Of a stretch of 64,000 bases of DNA, positions 15,423 to 23,313 are shown in pieces. Source of the DNA: JBCCGI01 sp039029355 (GTDB lineage Bacteria > Planctomycetota > UBA1135 > GCA-002686595). The position numbers were made by a program, and so were the translations under genes. The notes under the pieces are model-generated. The model did not search any database, was not told the origin of the DNA, and saw only the letters and a program-made list of their open reading frames with translations. Positions within the stretch are counted from its first letter, which is position 1, and each line of letters starts with the position of its first letter. The DNA is taken from positions 62,001 to 126,000 of the forward strand of contig JBCCGI010000008.1 of NCBI GenBank assembly GCA_039029355.1. Direction: 5' to 3'.

Positions 15423-16283
15423 CTAGCCGATGCGGAAGCGGCGGAAGCTCTCGATGCGCGTGCCGGCGCCGAGGCTGGCCTCGAGGGCCTTCTGCACCGT
15501 TTGCTTGTCGTCGTGGATCCAAGGCTGCTCGGACACCACGATGCCGGCGAAGAACTTCTCCATGCGGCCGGCCAGGATCTTCTCCTGGATCTCGGCCGGC
15601 TTCTTGGTGAGGTCGCCGGACTCGAGGATCACGCCGCGCTCGCGCTCGACCACGTCCGCCGGGATGTCGTCGCGCGACGCGCCCTCGGAGGGGAAGACCA
15701 CGATGTGCTGGCAGAGCGCCTTGAGCGTCTCGGTCGCCGCGCCGGCGTCGGCGCCGGTGGTCACCGAGGCCATCGCCGCCTGCTTGCCGTCGTGGTGCAC
15801 GTAGACCCCGATCAGCCCCTCGGCGTTCTCGAAGCGCGCGAAGTCGACGATCTGGATGTTCTCGCCCATCTGGCCGACCACCTCCTGCAGGAGCTCGGTC
15901 ACCGTGCCCTCGCCGCGCGAGCGGCCCTGGGTCATCAGCGGACGGTCGCCGCTGTCGAGGCCATCGGGATCGCAGTTGGTCAGCACTTCGCCGAGCTCGT
16001 CGATCAGCGCCTGGAAGCCATCGCCCTTCGACAGGAAGTCGGTCTCGCAGGCGACCGCCACCAGATGACCCTTCTTGCCCGACGCGTCGACGACGGCGTG
16101 CACGCGGCCTTCGGAGGTCTCGCGCTCGGCCTTCTTCGCGGCGGACTTCAGGCCCGCCTTGCGCAGAAAGTCGACCGCGCCCTCGATGTCGCCGCTCGAC
16201 GACTCGAGCGCCTTCTTGCAGTCCATCATGCCTGCGCCGGTCATCTCGCGCAGTTCACGCACCTTCGCGGCCGTGATCGTCAT
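15423..16283 (-). CDS. tsf: Elongation factor Ts
   Basis: A 286-residue nucleotide-exchange factor for EF-Tu. Start ATG 16283 gives MTITAAKVRELREMTGAGMMDCKKAL, the conserved N-terminal domain. The core domains follow with VACETDFLSK and the C-terminal LASLGAGTRIESF-like ending that closes most EF-Ts proteins. It is 113 bases from rpsB, an interval with no other feature that I can see. Confidence 0.96.
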   Translation of the reverse strand: MTITAAKVRELREMTGAGMMDCKKALESSSGDIEGAVDFLRKAGLKSAAKKAERETSEGRVHAVVDASGKKGHLVAVACETDFLSKGDGFQALIDELGEVLTNCDPDGLDSGDRPLMTQGRSRGEGTVTELLQEVVGQMGENIQIVDFARFENAEGLIGVYVHHDGKQAAMASVTTGADAGAATETLKALCQHIVVFPSEGASRDDIPADVVERERGVILESGDLTKKPAEIQEKILAGRMEKFFAGIVVSEQPWIHDDKQTVQKALEASLGAGTRIESFRRFRIG

Positions 16284-16396
16284 GGTGTCGATTCCGTGGA
16301 TACGGGGGTTTGGTGCCGGCGACGGCCGGCGGTTGGGGACGGGAAGGAATCGGCTCACCGGGGCCCGGGGGCCCCGGTGGATGTGGAACGGAGGTG

Positions 16397-17410
16397 CTAG
16401 GAGCTCGCGCCGCCTTCGGCCGGAGCCGAAGGAGCCGCGGGCGCAGCCGGCGCCGGGGCCTCGGGCGCCGGGGCGGCCGCCTCGGAGGCGCTGGCATCGG
16501 CGGCCGGAGCAGCGGCCTCGGAAGCCGGAGCAGCGGCCGCAGCCGCAGCCTCGGGGGCCGCCGCGGGGGCCGCCGCGGGCGTGACCTGATCGTCGCCCTC
16601 GGGCTTGGCCTCGGGCTTCGCGTCGCCGCGCGGCAGCGTGCGACCGCGCGTCGGACGGGGCTCGTCGGCCATCTCGGAGCCGTCCTCGGCGCGCTCGGCG
16701 GCGCCGATCGACGCCATCCGCTCGCGGTTGTGCGCGGCGCCGCCTTCGACGGCGTCCGACAGCGACTCGATCAACAGGCGGACCGACTTCAGCGAGTCGT
16801 CGTTGCCGGGGATGACGATGTCGACGCCGTCCGGGTCGCAGTCGGTGTCGAGGATGCCGATGACGGCGAGCCCCATCTTGCGCGCCTCGCGCACCGCGTT
16901 GTACTCGCGGCCGGGGTCGACCACGACCATCGCGCCGGGGATCCCGTTCATCTCACGGATGCCCGACAGGTTGCGGTGGATCTTGCGGCGCTCGCGGCGC
17001 AGCGAGGCGATGACCTTCTTCGAGTACTGGCGGATCGAGCCGTCCTCCTCCATCGTCTCGAGCTCCTCGAGACGACGCAGGCGGCTGCGGATGACGCTGA
17101 AGTTGGTCAGCGTGCCGCCGATCCAGCGCTCGGTAACGACCGGCATGCCGGTGGTGTCGCCAGCCTCTTTGATGACGCCCTTCACCTGGCGCTTGGTGCC
17201 GACCCAAAGGATCTGGGCGCCGTCGCCGACCAGGCGATAGAGGAAGTTCTGGGCGCGCACGAGGCCGCGGACGGTCTCGCGCAGGTTGATGATGTGAATC
17301 AGCTTCCGCCGGCCGTGGATGTACGGCGCCATCTTCGGATTCCACCGCGACACGCGGCATCCGAAATGTACTCCGGCTTCGATGAGGGATTGGACGTTGA
17401 TGGATTCCAT
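16397..17410 (-). CDS. rpsB: 30S ribosomal protein S2 with a long Ala/Pro-rich C-terminal tail
   Basis: 337 residues starting at ATG 17410 (MESINVQSLIEAGVHFG). The S2 core runs to about residue 235: HFGCRVSRWNPKMAPYI, GRRKLIHIINL, TKRQVKGVIKEAG and the VVDPGREYNAVREARKM region. A further ~100 residues follow, first charged and then nearly all Ala, Pro, Glu and Ser. Ordinary S2 is 230-260 residues, so the tail is an addition; similar low-complexity tails occur in some planctomycete ribosomal proteins. No strong Shine-Dalgarno sequence is present, which is not unusual for this gene set. Confidence 0.95.
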   Translation of the reverse strand: MESINVQSLIEAGVHFGCRVSRWNPKMAPYIHGRRKLIHIINLRETVRGLVRAQNFLYRLVGDGAQILWVGTKRQVKGVIKEAGDTTGMPVVTERWIGGTLTNFSVIRSRLRRLEELETMEEDGSIRQYSKKVIASLRRERRKIHRNLSGIREMNGIPGAMVVVDPGREYNAVREARKMGLAVIGILDTDCDPDGVDIVIPGNDDSLKSVRLLIESLSDAVEGGAAHNRERMASIGAAERAEDGSEMADEPRPTRGRTLPRGDAKPEAKPEGDDQVTPAAAPAAAPEAAAAAAAPASEAAAPAADASASEAAAPAPEAPAPAAPAAPSAPAEGGASS

Positions 17411-17884
17411 GAAGGAGTGGGGATAACGGCGAGCCTCAGCGCGGACGCGGTCCGTTCGCGCGGCGGGCATTCCGACGGGGCAGGCAGTTCCGTCCGTCGG
17501 GCCCTAGGCCCGCTGGACGGCCGTTTTTCGGGGACGAACCGGCCCTCATGCCGGCCCAGAGACCCAAGACAGGGCCCCCTAGATAGGGGAACTCTGGGAC
17601 CGCCAGGAGCGTGCCTGCCGCCCGAAAAGCGGGGTAGGATTCTAGCGGCGGGGTCCCCCCGCCCATAGCCCCGGAAGGGGAAAGTTGGCAGCTCTCCACC
17701 CCCCCTGGCGCGCGTCTCCCGCGGCCGCGCCACGCCAAGTCCCGGACCCAGGAAACCCCGTCGACAGCACGGGAGGGTCGGATCGTGGTGTGGCCGGACG
17801 TCCCCCCTCGGGGGGGAGACCCCCGCGGTGGCGGCTCGGAGGAGGAGGACAGGGTGCCGACCGCGGTTCCGCCACCGCTCCACC
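17411..17884. other. 474-bp divergent intergenic region between rpsB and the first diguanylate cyclase gene
   Basis: No convincing coding sequence. It should hold the rpsB promoter and leader (minus) and the promoter of the GGDEF gene (plus). A TAGAAT box on the minus strand at about 17638-17643 is a possible rpsB -10 but lacks a good -35. A hairpin with GTCC-GTC-GGGCC arms at 17492-17518 lies about 80 bases before the rpsB start and may be part of the leader, where S2 autoregulation is known in other bacteria. Confidence 0.5.
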
Positions 17885-18838
17885 ATGACGAGCTCCCTGA
17901 TCCTGCTTTGCGACCACCGCGGCGCGGGCCTCGACCGCCGGGCTCCCGAGCTCGCGGCCCGGGGCTTCCGGGTCGCGATCTGCCGCTCGCTGCGCCGCTC
18001 GGTGGCGCAGATCGAGGAGGAGCGCCCCGCCCTCATCCTGCTCGACCCGCTGAGCCCCGGCGGTGCGGTCGAGCTGCAGGCCCTCGATGAGGCGCGCGAG
18101 GGCACGCCGCCGGTGCCGCTCCTGATCGTGGCTGCGGACGAGGGCGGCCTGGACGCCCTGGCCGCGGCGCGCCACCTCGTCGGCGGCGCCTGGGACGTGG
18201 TCTGGCGCACCGCCGACCTCGAGGAGCTCTTCCTGCGCATCGAGCGCCTCGAGCACCTGGGACACCTGCTGGCGGAGATGGGCGAGCTGCGCCATCGCGC
18301 CTCCCACGACGACCGCACCGATCTGCTGCGGCCTGCGGTGTTCCAGAAGCGCCTGGTGGAGCACTTCTCGGCCGCCGAACGCCACCGCTTCTCGCTCGGG
18401 CTGGTGTTGATCGACCTCGACGGGTTCGGCGCGATCAACAAGCGCCACGACCATACGGTCGGCGACGTCCTGATCGCCCAGGTCGGCGACGCGATCCGGC
18501 GCACGCTGCGCAAGGAAGACGTCGCCGGGCGGCTCGGCGGCGACGAGTTCGCCGTGCTTCTTCCTTACACGCAGAAGATCGACGCGGCGCGGGTCGTCGG
18601 GCGCCTGCGGGACGAGATCCGCCAGCTCTCCGGGCGTCCGGCGGGCGCGAAGAGCGAGATCGCCGTCAGCGCCAGCCTCGGCTTCGAGACCTTCGACGGC
18701 ACCGACCTCGACTCGGTCCACACACTGCGCCGCCACGCGGAGCGAGCGCTGCGGGCCGCGAAGTTGCAGGGCGGTGACCAAGGGATTTACTACAGAACTT
18801 TGGCCGGCCCCGACGCTGTAGACGGCGACAAAAAATAG
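17885..18838 (+). CDS. Diguanylate cyclase with receiver-like N-terminus (GGDEF protein 1)
   Basis: 317 residues, start ATG 17885. The first ~120 residues have the pattern of a response-regulator receiver (acidic CDHRG near the first strand, LILLDPLSPGG with the putative phospho-Asp), but the conserved Lys is not clear. The C-terminal half is a GGDEF domain: DDRTDLLRPAVF, IDLDGFGAINKRHDHTVGD, RLGGDEFAVLLP. The active-site GGDEF is intact and an RxxD inhibitory site (RKED) lies five residues before it, so synthesis of cyclic di-GMP with product inhibition is expected. It is paralogous to the next gene. Confidence 0.93.
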   Translation: MTSSLILLCDHRGAGLDRRAPELAARGFRVAICRSLRRSVAQIEEERPALILLDPLSPGGAVELQALDEAREGTPPVPLLIVAADEGGLDALAAARHLVGGAWDVVWRTADLEELFLRIERLEHLGHLLAEMGELRHRASHDDRTDLLRPAVFQKRLVEHFSAAERHRFSLGLVLIDLDGFGAINKRHDHTVGDVLIAQVGDAIRRTLRKEDVAGRLGGDEFAVLLPYTQKIDAARVVGRLRDEIRQLSGRPAGAKSEIAVSASLGFETFDGTDLDSVHTLRRHAERALRAAKLQGGDQGIYYRTLAGPDAVDGDKK

Positions 18839-19003
18839 GCTCCCCAGCGTGACGATGAGAGCGCCGCAGGTACTCTGCGCTGGCAGCGCTCTTCCCAGCC
18901 GATCCCGCCGCTCGCAACCCGGGTTCGGTCGCGCAGTCGCCACCACAGCTCCGCCGACGCCGGTGCCGGCCTGCGTCGGCTGTATGCCTCCGGAATCCGC
19001 CTC

Positions 19004-20002
19004 GTGTCCAGAGACGACTCGATCCAAGACGTCCTACTGCATCCCCACGCCCGTCCGCGCACCGCGGCGGAACCCGCTCCCTCCGCCAACGGCACCTCGG
19101 TGCTGCTGGCCGACCACCGGGGTGCCGGTCTGGCGCAGCTCGGCGCGGAGCTCGAGGGGCACGGTGTCGCCATCGAGGTCACCGAGGGTCTGGCCGGGTC
19201 GCTCGAGGCCCTGCGCAGCGGGCGCCCGTCGGCGGTCGTGCTCGATCCGGCCGGGGTCGGGCTCCTGGAGCTGACCAAGCTCCTGGCCCTGGCGGACGGC
19301 GTGCCGTTCGTGCTGGTGGTCGATCCCTCCGACCCGCTGCCGGGTCTCAAGGCGCTGGACGAGCGCGGACGGCCGCTCTTGGCCCCCTTCCGGCGCGGAG
19401 CGCCGGCGCTGGAGCTGTGGATCCAGCTGCGGGCGCTGGCGAGCGCCGCCGAGTGGTGCCACCGCGCGATCCACGACGAGCGGACCGAGCTCCTGCGGCC
19501 CGGCGCCTTCGAGGCGCGCGTCCGCGAGCAGATCTCGGCCGCGACGCGCCACGGCTTCCCGATCGGCCTGGCGCTCTTCGACCTGGACGACTTCGGCCTG
19601 GTCAACAAGGCCCACGACCACGTGATCGGCGACCGCGTGATCACCGCCGTCGGCTCGGTCGTGCGGCGCACGCTGCGGGCCGAGGACCTGGCCGGCCGCA
19701 TCGGCGGCGACGAGTTCGGCCTGGCGCTCCCCTACTCCGGCGTGACCGAGGCGCGCGCCTGCGTCGAGCGCCTGCTCACGGCGCTCGGCGAGGAGCGCGT
19801 GCCCACCCACGACGGCCGCGGACTGCGCATCTCGGCCAGTGCGGGCATCGCCGTGCTCGAGCCCGCCAAGGACCCGGTCTCGTTGGCGGGCGTGCGACGC
19901 CGGGCCGAGGAAGCGCTGCGCCGCGCCAAGCGCGGCGGAGGCTCGCGCGCGGTCGTGTGGAGCGAGCGCGAGGACGCCGACGCGCTGCTGGCCGCCGACT
20001 AG
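19004..20002 (+). CDS. Diguanylate cyclase with receiver-like N-terminus (GGDEF protein 2)
   Basis: 332 residues, start GTG 19004. The layout matches the preceding gene: a receiver-like domain opening SVLLADHRGAGLAQLGAEL with AVVLDPAG at the phospho-Asp position, then a helical linker and a GGDEF domain (FDLDDFGLVNKAHDHVIGD, RIGGDEFGLALP). GGDEF and the I-site (RAED) are both intact. The shared DHRGAGL block shows a tandem duplication, although the N-terminal domains have since drifted. It is followed by a hairpin that probably ends transcription from both sides. Confidence 0.92.
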   Translation: MSRDDSIQDVLLHPHARPRTAAEPAPSANGTSVLLADHRGAGLAQLGAELEGHGVAIEVTEGLAGSLEALRSGRPSAVVLDPAGVGLLELTKLLALADGVPFVLVVDPSDPLPGLKALDERGRPLLAPFRRGAPALELWIQLRALASAAEWCHRAIHDERTELLRPGAFEARVREQISAATRHGFPIGLALFDLDDFGLVNKAHDHVIGDRVITAVGSVVRRTLRAEDLAGRIGGDEFGLALPYSGVTEARACVERLLTALGEERVPTHDGRGLRISASAGIAVLEPAKDPVSLAGVRRRAEEALRRAKRGGGSRAVVWSEREDADALLAAD

Positions 20003-20023
20003 CGGCTCAAGTTCCGGCCGACA

Positions 20024-20059
20024 ATGCGCAGGTGCCATCACCGGCACCTGGAAGCGCAT
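20024..20059. terminator. Hairpin between convergent genes
   Basis: AGGTGCC (20030-20036) pairs with GGCACCT (20043-20049) around a six-base loop, extended by ATGCGC/GCGCAT (20024-20029 and 20054-20059) after a four-base bulge. It sits between the stop codons of the second GGDEF gene and the convergent NPCBM gene, where a shared terminator is expected. Confidence 0.6.
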
Positions 20060-20094
20060 GGCTGCCTTGCGCCTCCCTGGCGTCGCGCCCTGGG

Positions 20095-21327
20095 CTAGCG
20101 CAGCAGCATCATCCGCAGCCAGTCGGCGCGGTCGCCCTGGCTGAGCTCGGTCGCCATATCGGCCTCGAGCAAGAGCTCCTTCTTGCCCTCGAGCGCCAGC
20201 GGCGGAAACGACAGCGGCGCGTCGCCCGAGGCGAGCTGCGGGCTCTCCCACGCCAGCTCGCCGTCGAGGTGGATGCGGAAGATCACCGACCCCCGGGCCG
20301 GCTCGTGCAGCACGCTGTCGTCGATCGCAACCGCGCCGCGCAGCTCGCGCCAGCCGGAGTCGAGCTTGAAGCGGATGCCGCTCGGCGCGTGCGCGCCCAG
20401 CCCGCGACGCCACACCCGGCCGCCCGCACGCAGCGGCGCGCCGGTGGCGCAGCGGTCCGAGCGGTACGGCCAGACCATGCCGAAGACGTCGTCGCCCGCC
20501 GCATCGCCGTCGAAGGGATTGCCGCGCCCGACCTCGGACGCCGCGGCAAGGTCGGACAGGAACGCGATCGAACCGTCGTCGCGCGCGATCTCGCCCAGGG
20601 TCTCCAGCGGGAGCGCCACCTCGGTCGCGCGCCCCACCGTGAGCTGCAGGCCGGCGGTCGAGAGCCGCTGCATCCGACCGCGCAGCCGGCTGCCGTCGGC
20701 CAGGTCGACGACCACGCGTGCGCCTTCCTCGGCCTCGCGCGGGGCGCCCTCCTCCAGCACCTCGACGAAGAGCGCCGCCACCTCGCGCCACGGCACTTCG
20801 CGGCGGCCGACGCGCAGGCTCTCGAAGACGATGCCGCCCGCCGAGAAGCCCTCGACGGTGCCGTCGATCGGGTCCAGCGCGCCGCCGACGCGCCGGTAGA
20901 GCCGGTCGAGCTCGGGCGGAGCGGAAACCGCGGCGGACAGGTCGTCGGGGATGCGCCCCGGGAAGACCAGGCTGCGGAACGAGGCGATGTCGACCGGGAG
21001 GACGACCTGGCCGAGCAGCTCCAGGGTCAGGACCTCGCCGTCGCCTCCCGCCACGCGACCCTGGAGTCGGTCGCCGCCGGCCAGCTCCAGGACCCCGAGC
21101 TCCTGCGGCGCAGCGGGAGCCATCGCATCGGCCCCGAGCACGTCGAGCACCACGAGGTCCGCGGCGGCCAGGCTGGTGAGCGGCAGGCTTGCGAGCGGCA
21201 GCTCGCGGACCTCGCCCGCGGCGGTCTCGCCGACGAGCCGTACGTCGGAGGCCTGGGCCAGGGGCGGAGCGGAGGGATCGAGCAGCGTCGCCAGAAGCAG
21301 CGCGAGGAAGGGCGTCATGGCGCTCAT
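20095..21327 (-). CDS. Secreted NPCBM/NEW2-type carbohydrate-binding domain protein
   Basis: A 410-residue exported protein with a signal peptide (MTPFLALLLATLL; start at 21327 or three codons later). The middle is beta-rich and resembles SH3-like or Hedgehog-type repeats seen in planctomycete surface proteins (GDRLQGRVAGG, GSRLRGRMQRLS). The C-terminal ~130 residues match the NPCBM fold: RRGLGAHAPSGIRFKL, LRGAVAIDDSV, GSVIFRIHLDGEL. NPCBM domains bind glycans, so surface polysaccharide binding is likely. It is convergent with the diguanylate cyclases. Confidence 0.78.
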   Translation of the reverse strand: MSAMTPFLALLLATLLDPSAPPLAQASDVRLVGETAAGEVRELPLASLPLTSLAAADLVVLDVLGADAMAPAAPQELGVLELAGGDRLQGRVAGGDGEVLTLELLGQVVLPVDIASFRSLVFPGRIPDDLSAAVSAPPELDRLYRRVGGALDPIDGTVEGFSAGGIVFESLRVGRREVPWREVAALFVEVLEEGAPREAEEGARVVVDLADGSRLRGRMQRLSTAGLQLTVGRATEVALPLETLGEIARDDGSIAFLSDLAAASEVGRGNPFDGDAAGDDVFGMVWPYRSDRCATGAPLRAGGRVWRRGLGAHAPSGIRFKLDSGWRELRGAVAIDDSVLHEPARGSVIFRIHLDGELAWESPQLASGDAPLSFPPLALEGKKELLLEADMATELSQGDRADWLRMMLLR

Positions 21328-21377
21328 CCTAGTCGCGTCGCGCCTGCTTTTCGGCCCCTGGAGACGGCATCTGCCAG

Positions 21378-21406
21378 CTTGACAGTCTTCCTACCGAGCC
21401 CCGGAG
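21378..21406 (+). promoter_or_regulatory. Possible heat-shock-type promoter of groEL
   Basis: CTTGACA (21378-21384) and CCCC-GGA about 14 bases downstream resemble a sigma32 promoter (CTTGAA...CCCCAT). No CIRCE element (TTAGCACTC and its inverted partner) is present in the 225 bases before groEL, arguing against HrcA control. Confidence 0.3.
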
Positions 21407-21552
21407 CGGGCTGTCATATCGGCAGCGCCAGGAGCCGCTCGCGCGCCCAGGCTCGCCTGGCACCCTTCTTGCCCCCGCCGCGGCCTCCTCCCCCCCGAAG
21501 CCCCGGAGGGAGCCCTTTCCCCACTTAGCCCGAGACAGGAACGAACAGGCAC

Positions 21553-23250
21553 ATGGCCAAGCAGATGGTTTTCGAGGCGGACGCCCGCGAGGCGATCCGA
21601 CGCGGCGTCGAGAAGCTCGCCAAGGCGGTCACGAGCACCCTGGGGCCCCGCGGACGCAACGCGATCCTCGACAAGGGTTGGGGCGCCCCGACGATCACCA
21701 AGGACGGCGTGTCCGTGGCCGAGGAGATCGAGCTCAACGATCCCTACGAGCACCTCGGCGCCCAGCTGGTGAAGGAAGTCGCCAGCAAGACCAGCGACAA
21801 GGCGGGCGACGGCACGACGACGGCCACCCTGCTGACCGAGGCCATCTTCAAGGGCGGCCTGCGCGCGATCACCGCCGGCGCGGCGCCCGCGCGCCTCAAC
21901 GCCGGCATCCGGGACGGGGCCGAGGCGATCGTCAAGAGCCTCACCAAGTCGTCGCGCGAGGTGACCAAGGGCGGTGAGATCCGCCAGGTCGCCACGATCT
22001 CGGCCAACAACGACCCCACCATCGGGAAGCTGATCGGCGACGCGATGGACAAGGTCGGAAAAGACGGCGTCATCACGGTCGAGGAGGGCAAGTCCCTGGA
22101 GACCGAGATCCAGGTCGTCGAGGGCATGCAGTTCGACCGCGGCTTCCTGTCGGCGCACTTCGTGACCGACCCCGAGGAGATGGAGTGCGCCTTCGAGAAG
22201 CCCTTCATCCTGATCCACGAGGGCAAGATCTCGTCGATCCAGAAGCTCCTCCCGCTGCTCGAGGCGGTCAAGGCGGCCAAGCGCTCGCTGCTGATCCTCG
22301 CCGAGGACGTCGAGTCCGAGGCCCTCGCGACGCTGGTCGTCAACAAGCTCCGCAGCATCGTCAGCTGCTGCGCCGTCAAGGCGCCCGGCTACGGCGACCG
22401 CCGCAAGGCCATGCTGCAGGACATCGCGATCCTGACCGGCGCCTCGCCGGTGATGAAGGACACCGGCACCGAGCTCGACCAGCTGACGCTCAAAGAGCTC
22501 GGCACCGCCAAGCGCGTCGTGATCTCGAGCGACGCCACCACCATCGTCGGCGGCGCGGGCAAGCGCGCGGACGTCGAGGGCCGCGTCGCCCTCATCCGCC
22601 GCGAGATCGAGGGCACCACGTCCGACTACGACCGTGAGAAGCTCCAGGAGCGCCTCGCGAAGCTGACCGGCGGCATCGCCCAGGTGCAGGTCGGCGGCGC
22701 GACGGACACCGAGGTGAAGGAGCGCAAGGCGCTGATCGAGGACGCGCTGCACGCCACGCGCGCCGCGATCGACGAGGGCATCCTGCCCGGCGGCGGCGTC
22801 GCGCTGCTGCGCGCGCGCACCGCGCTGAGCCGCGTCAAGATCCAGGACGACGTCGACTACAACATGGGCGTCGACCTGCTGAAGGACGCCCTCGTGCAGC
22901 CCATCCGGGTGATCGCGCGCAACGCCGGTCACGACGGCGCGATCGTCGCTCACCACATCGAGCGCGAGAAGAGCGCGACCTACGGCTTCGACGGCCTGAA
23001 GGGCGAGTACTGCGACATGATCGACCGCGGCATCGTCGACCCGGCCAAGGTCACCAAGGCCGCGCTGCAGAACGCGGTGAGCGTGGCGACGCTGCTGCTG
23101 ACGACCGATGCCCTGATCACGAGCCTCCCCGAGAAGGACACGCCCGCCGCCCCCGGCATGGAGGGAATGGACGGCATGGGCGGCATGGGCGGAATGGACC
23201 CCATGGGAGGCATGGGCGGAATGGGTGGCATGGGAGGCATGGACTTCTAG
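21553..23250 (+). CDS. groEL: Chaperonin GroEL, copy 1 (with GGM tail)
   Basis: A 565-residue 60-kDa chaperonin that folds proteins in an ATP-driven double ring. Seen: MAKQMVFEADAREAIRRGV, TLGPRGRNAILDK, KDGVSVAEEI, the ATP-site AGDGTTTATLL, ISANNDPTIG and the classic C-terminal repeat of GGM units (MGGMGGMGGMDF). Its length is slightly above the usual 540-550 because of the long tail. No groES is next to it in this window, although the two are usually adjacent. It lies 63 bases upstream of a second groEL. Confidence 0.97.
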   Translation: MAKQMVFEADAREAIRRGVEKLAKAVTSTLGPRGRNAILDKGWGAPTITKDGVSVAEEIELNDPYEHLGAQLVKEVASKTSDKAGDGTTTATLLTEAIFKGGLRAITAGAAPARLNAGIRDGAEAIVKSLTKSSREVTKGGEIRQVATISANNDPTIGKLIGDAMDKVGKDGVITVEEGKSLETEIQVVEGMQFDRGFLSAHFVTDPEEMECAFEKPFILIHEGKISSIQKLLPLLEAVKAAKRSLLILAEDVESEALATLVVNKLRSIVSCCAVKAPGYGDRRKAMLQDIAILTGASPVMKDTGTELDQLTLKELGTAKRVVISSDATTIVGGAGKRADVEGRVALIRREIEGTTSDYDREKLQERLAKLTGGIAQVQVGGATDTEVKERKALIEDALHATRAAIDEGILPGGGVALLRARTALSRVKIQDDVDYNMGVDLLKDALVQPIRVIARNAGHDGAIVAHHIEREKSATYGFDGLKGEYCDMIDRGIVDPAKVTKAALQNAVSVATLLLTTDALITSLPEKDTPAAPGMEGMDGMGGMGGMDPMGGMGGMGGMGGMDF

Positions 23251-23313
23251 CCCGCCGCTCCCCCCCTTCCCCACGACCCCCAAGCCCAACCCAAAGAAGC
23301 GCAAGAGAACACC

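Noticed and set aside
14547..16400. Long open frame on the plus strand opposite frr, pyrH and tsf
   Set aside because: Its translation is low-complexity and has no domain; it lies exactly antisense to three well-conserved genes and comes from high GC at third codon positions.
21328..21552. CIRCE element (HrcA operator) before groEL
   Set aside because: No TTAGCACTC or its inverted partner is present; only a weak sigma32-like match was kept.
23150..23250. GGM-coding repeat at the end of groEL as a possible microsatellite or CRISPR-like array
   Set aside because: It is the normal GroEL C-terminal tail coded by short repeats; no spacers.
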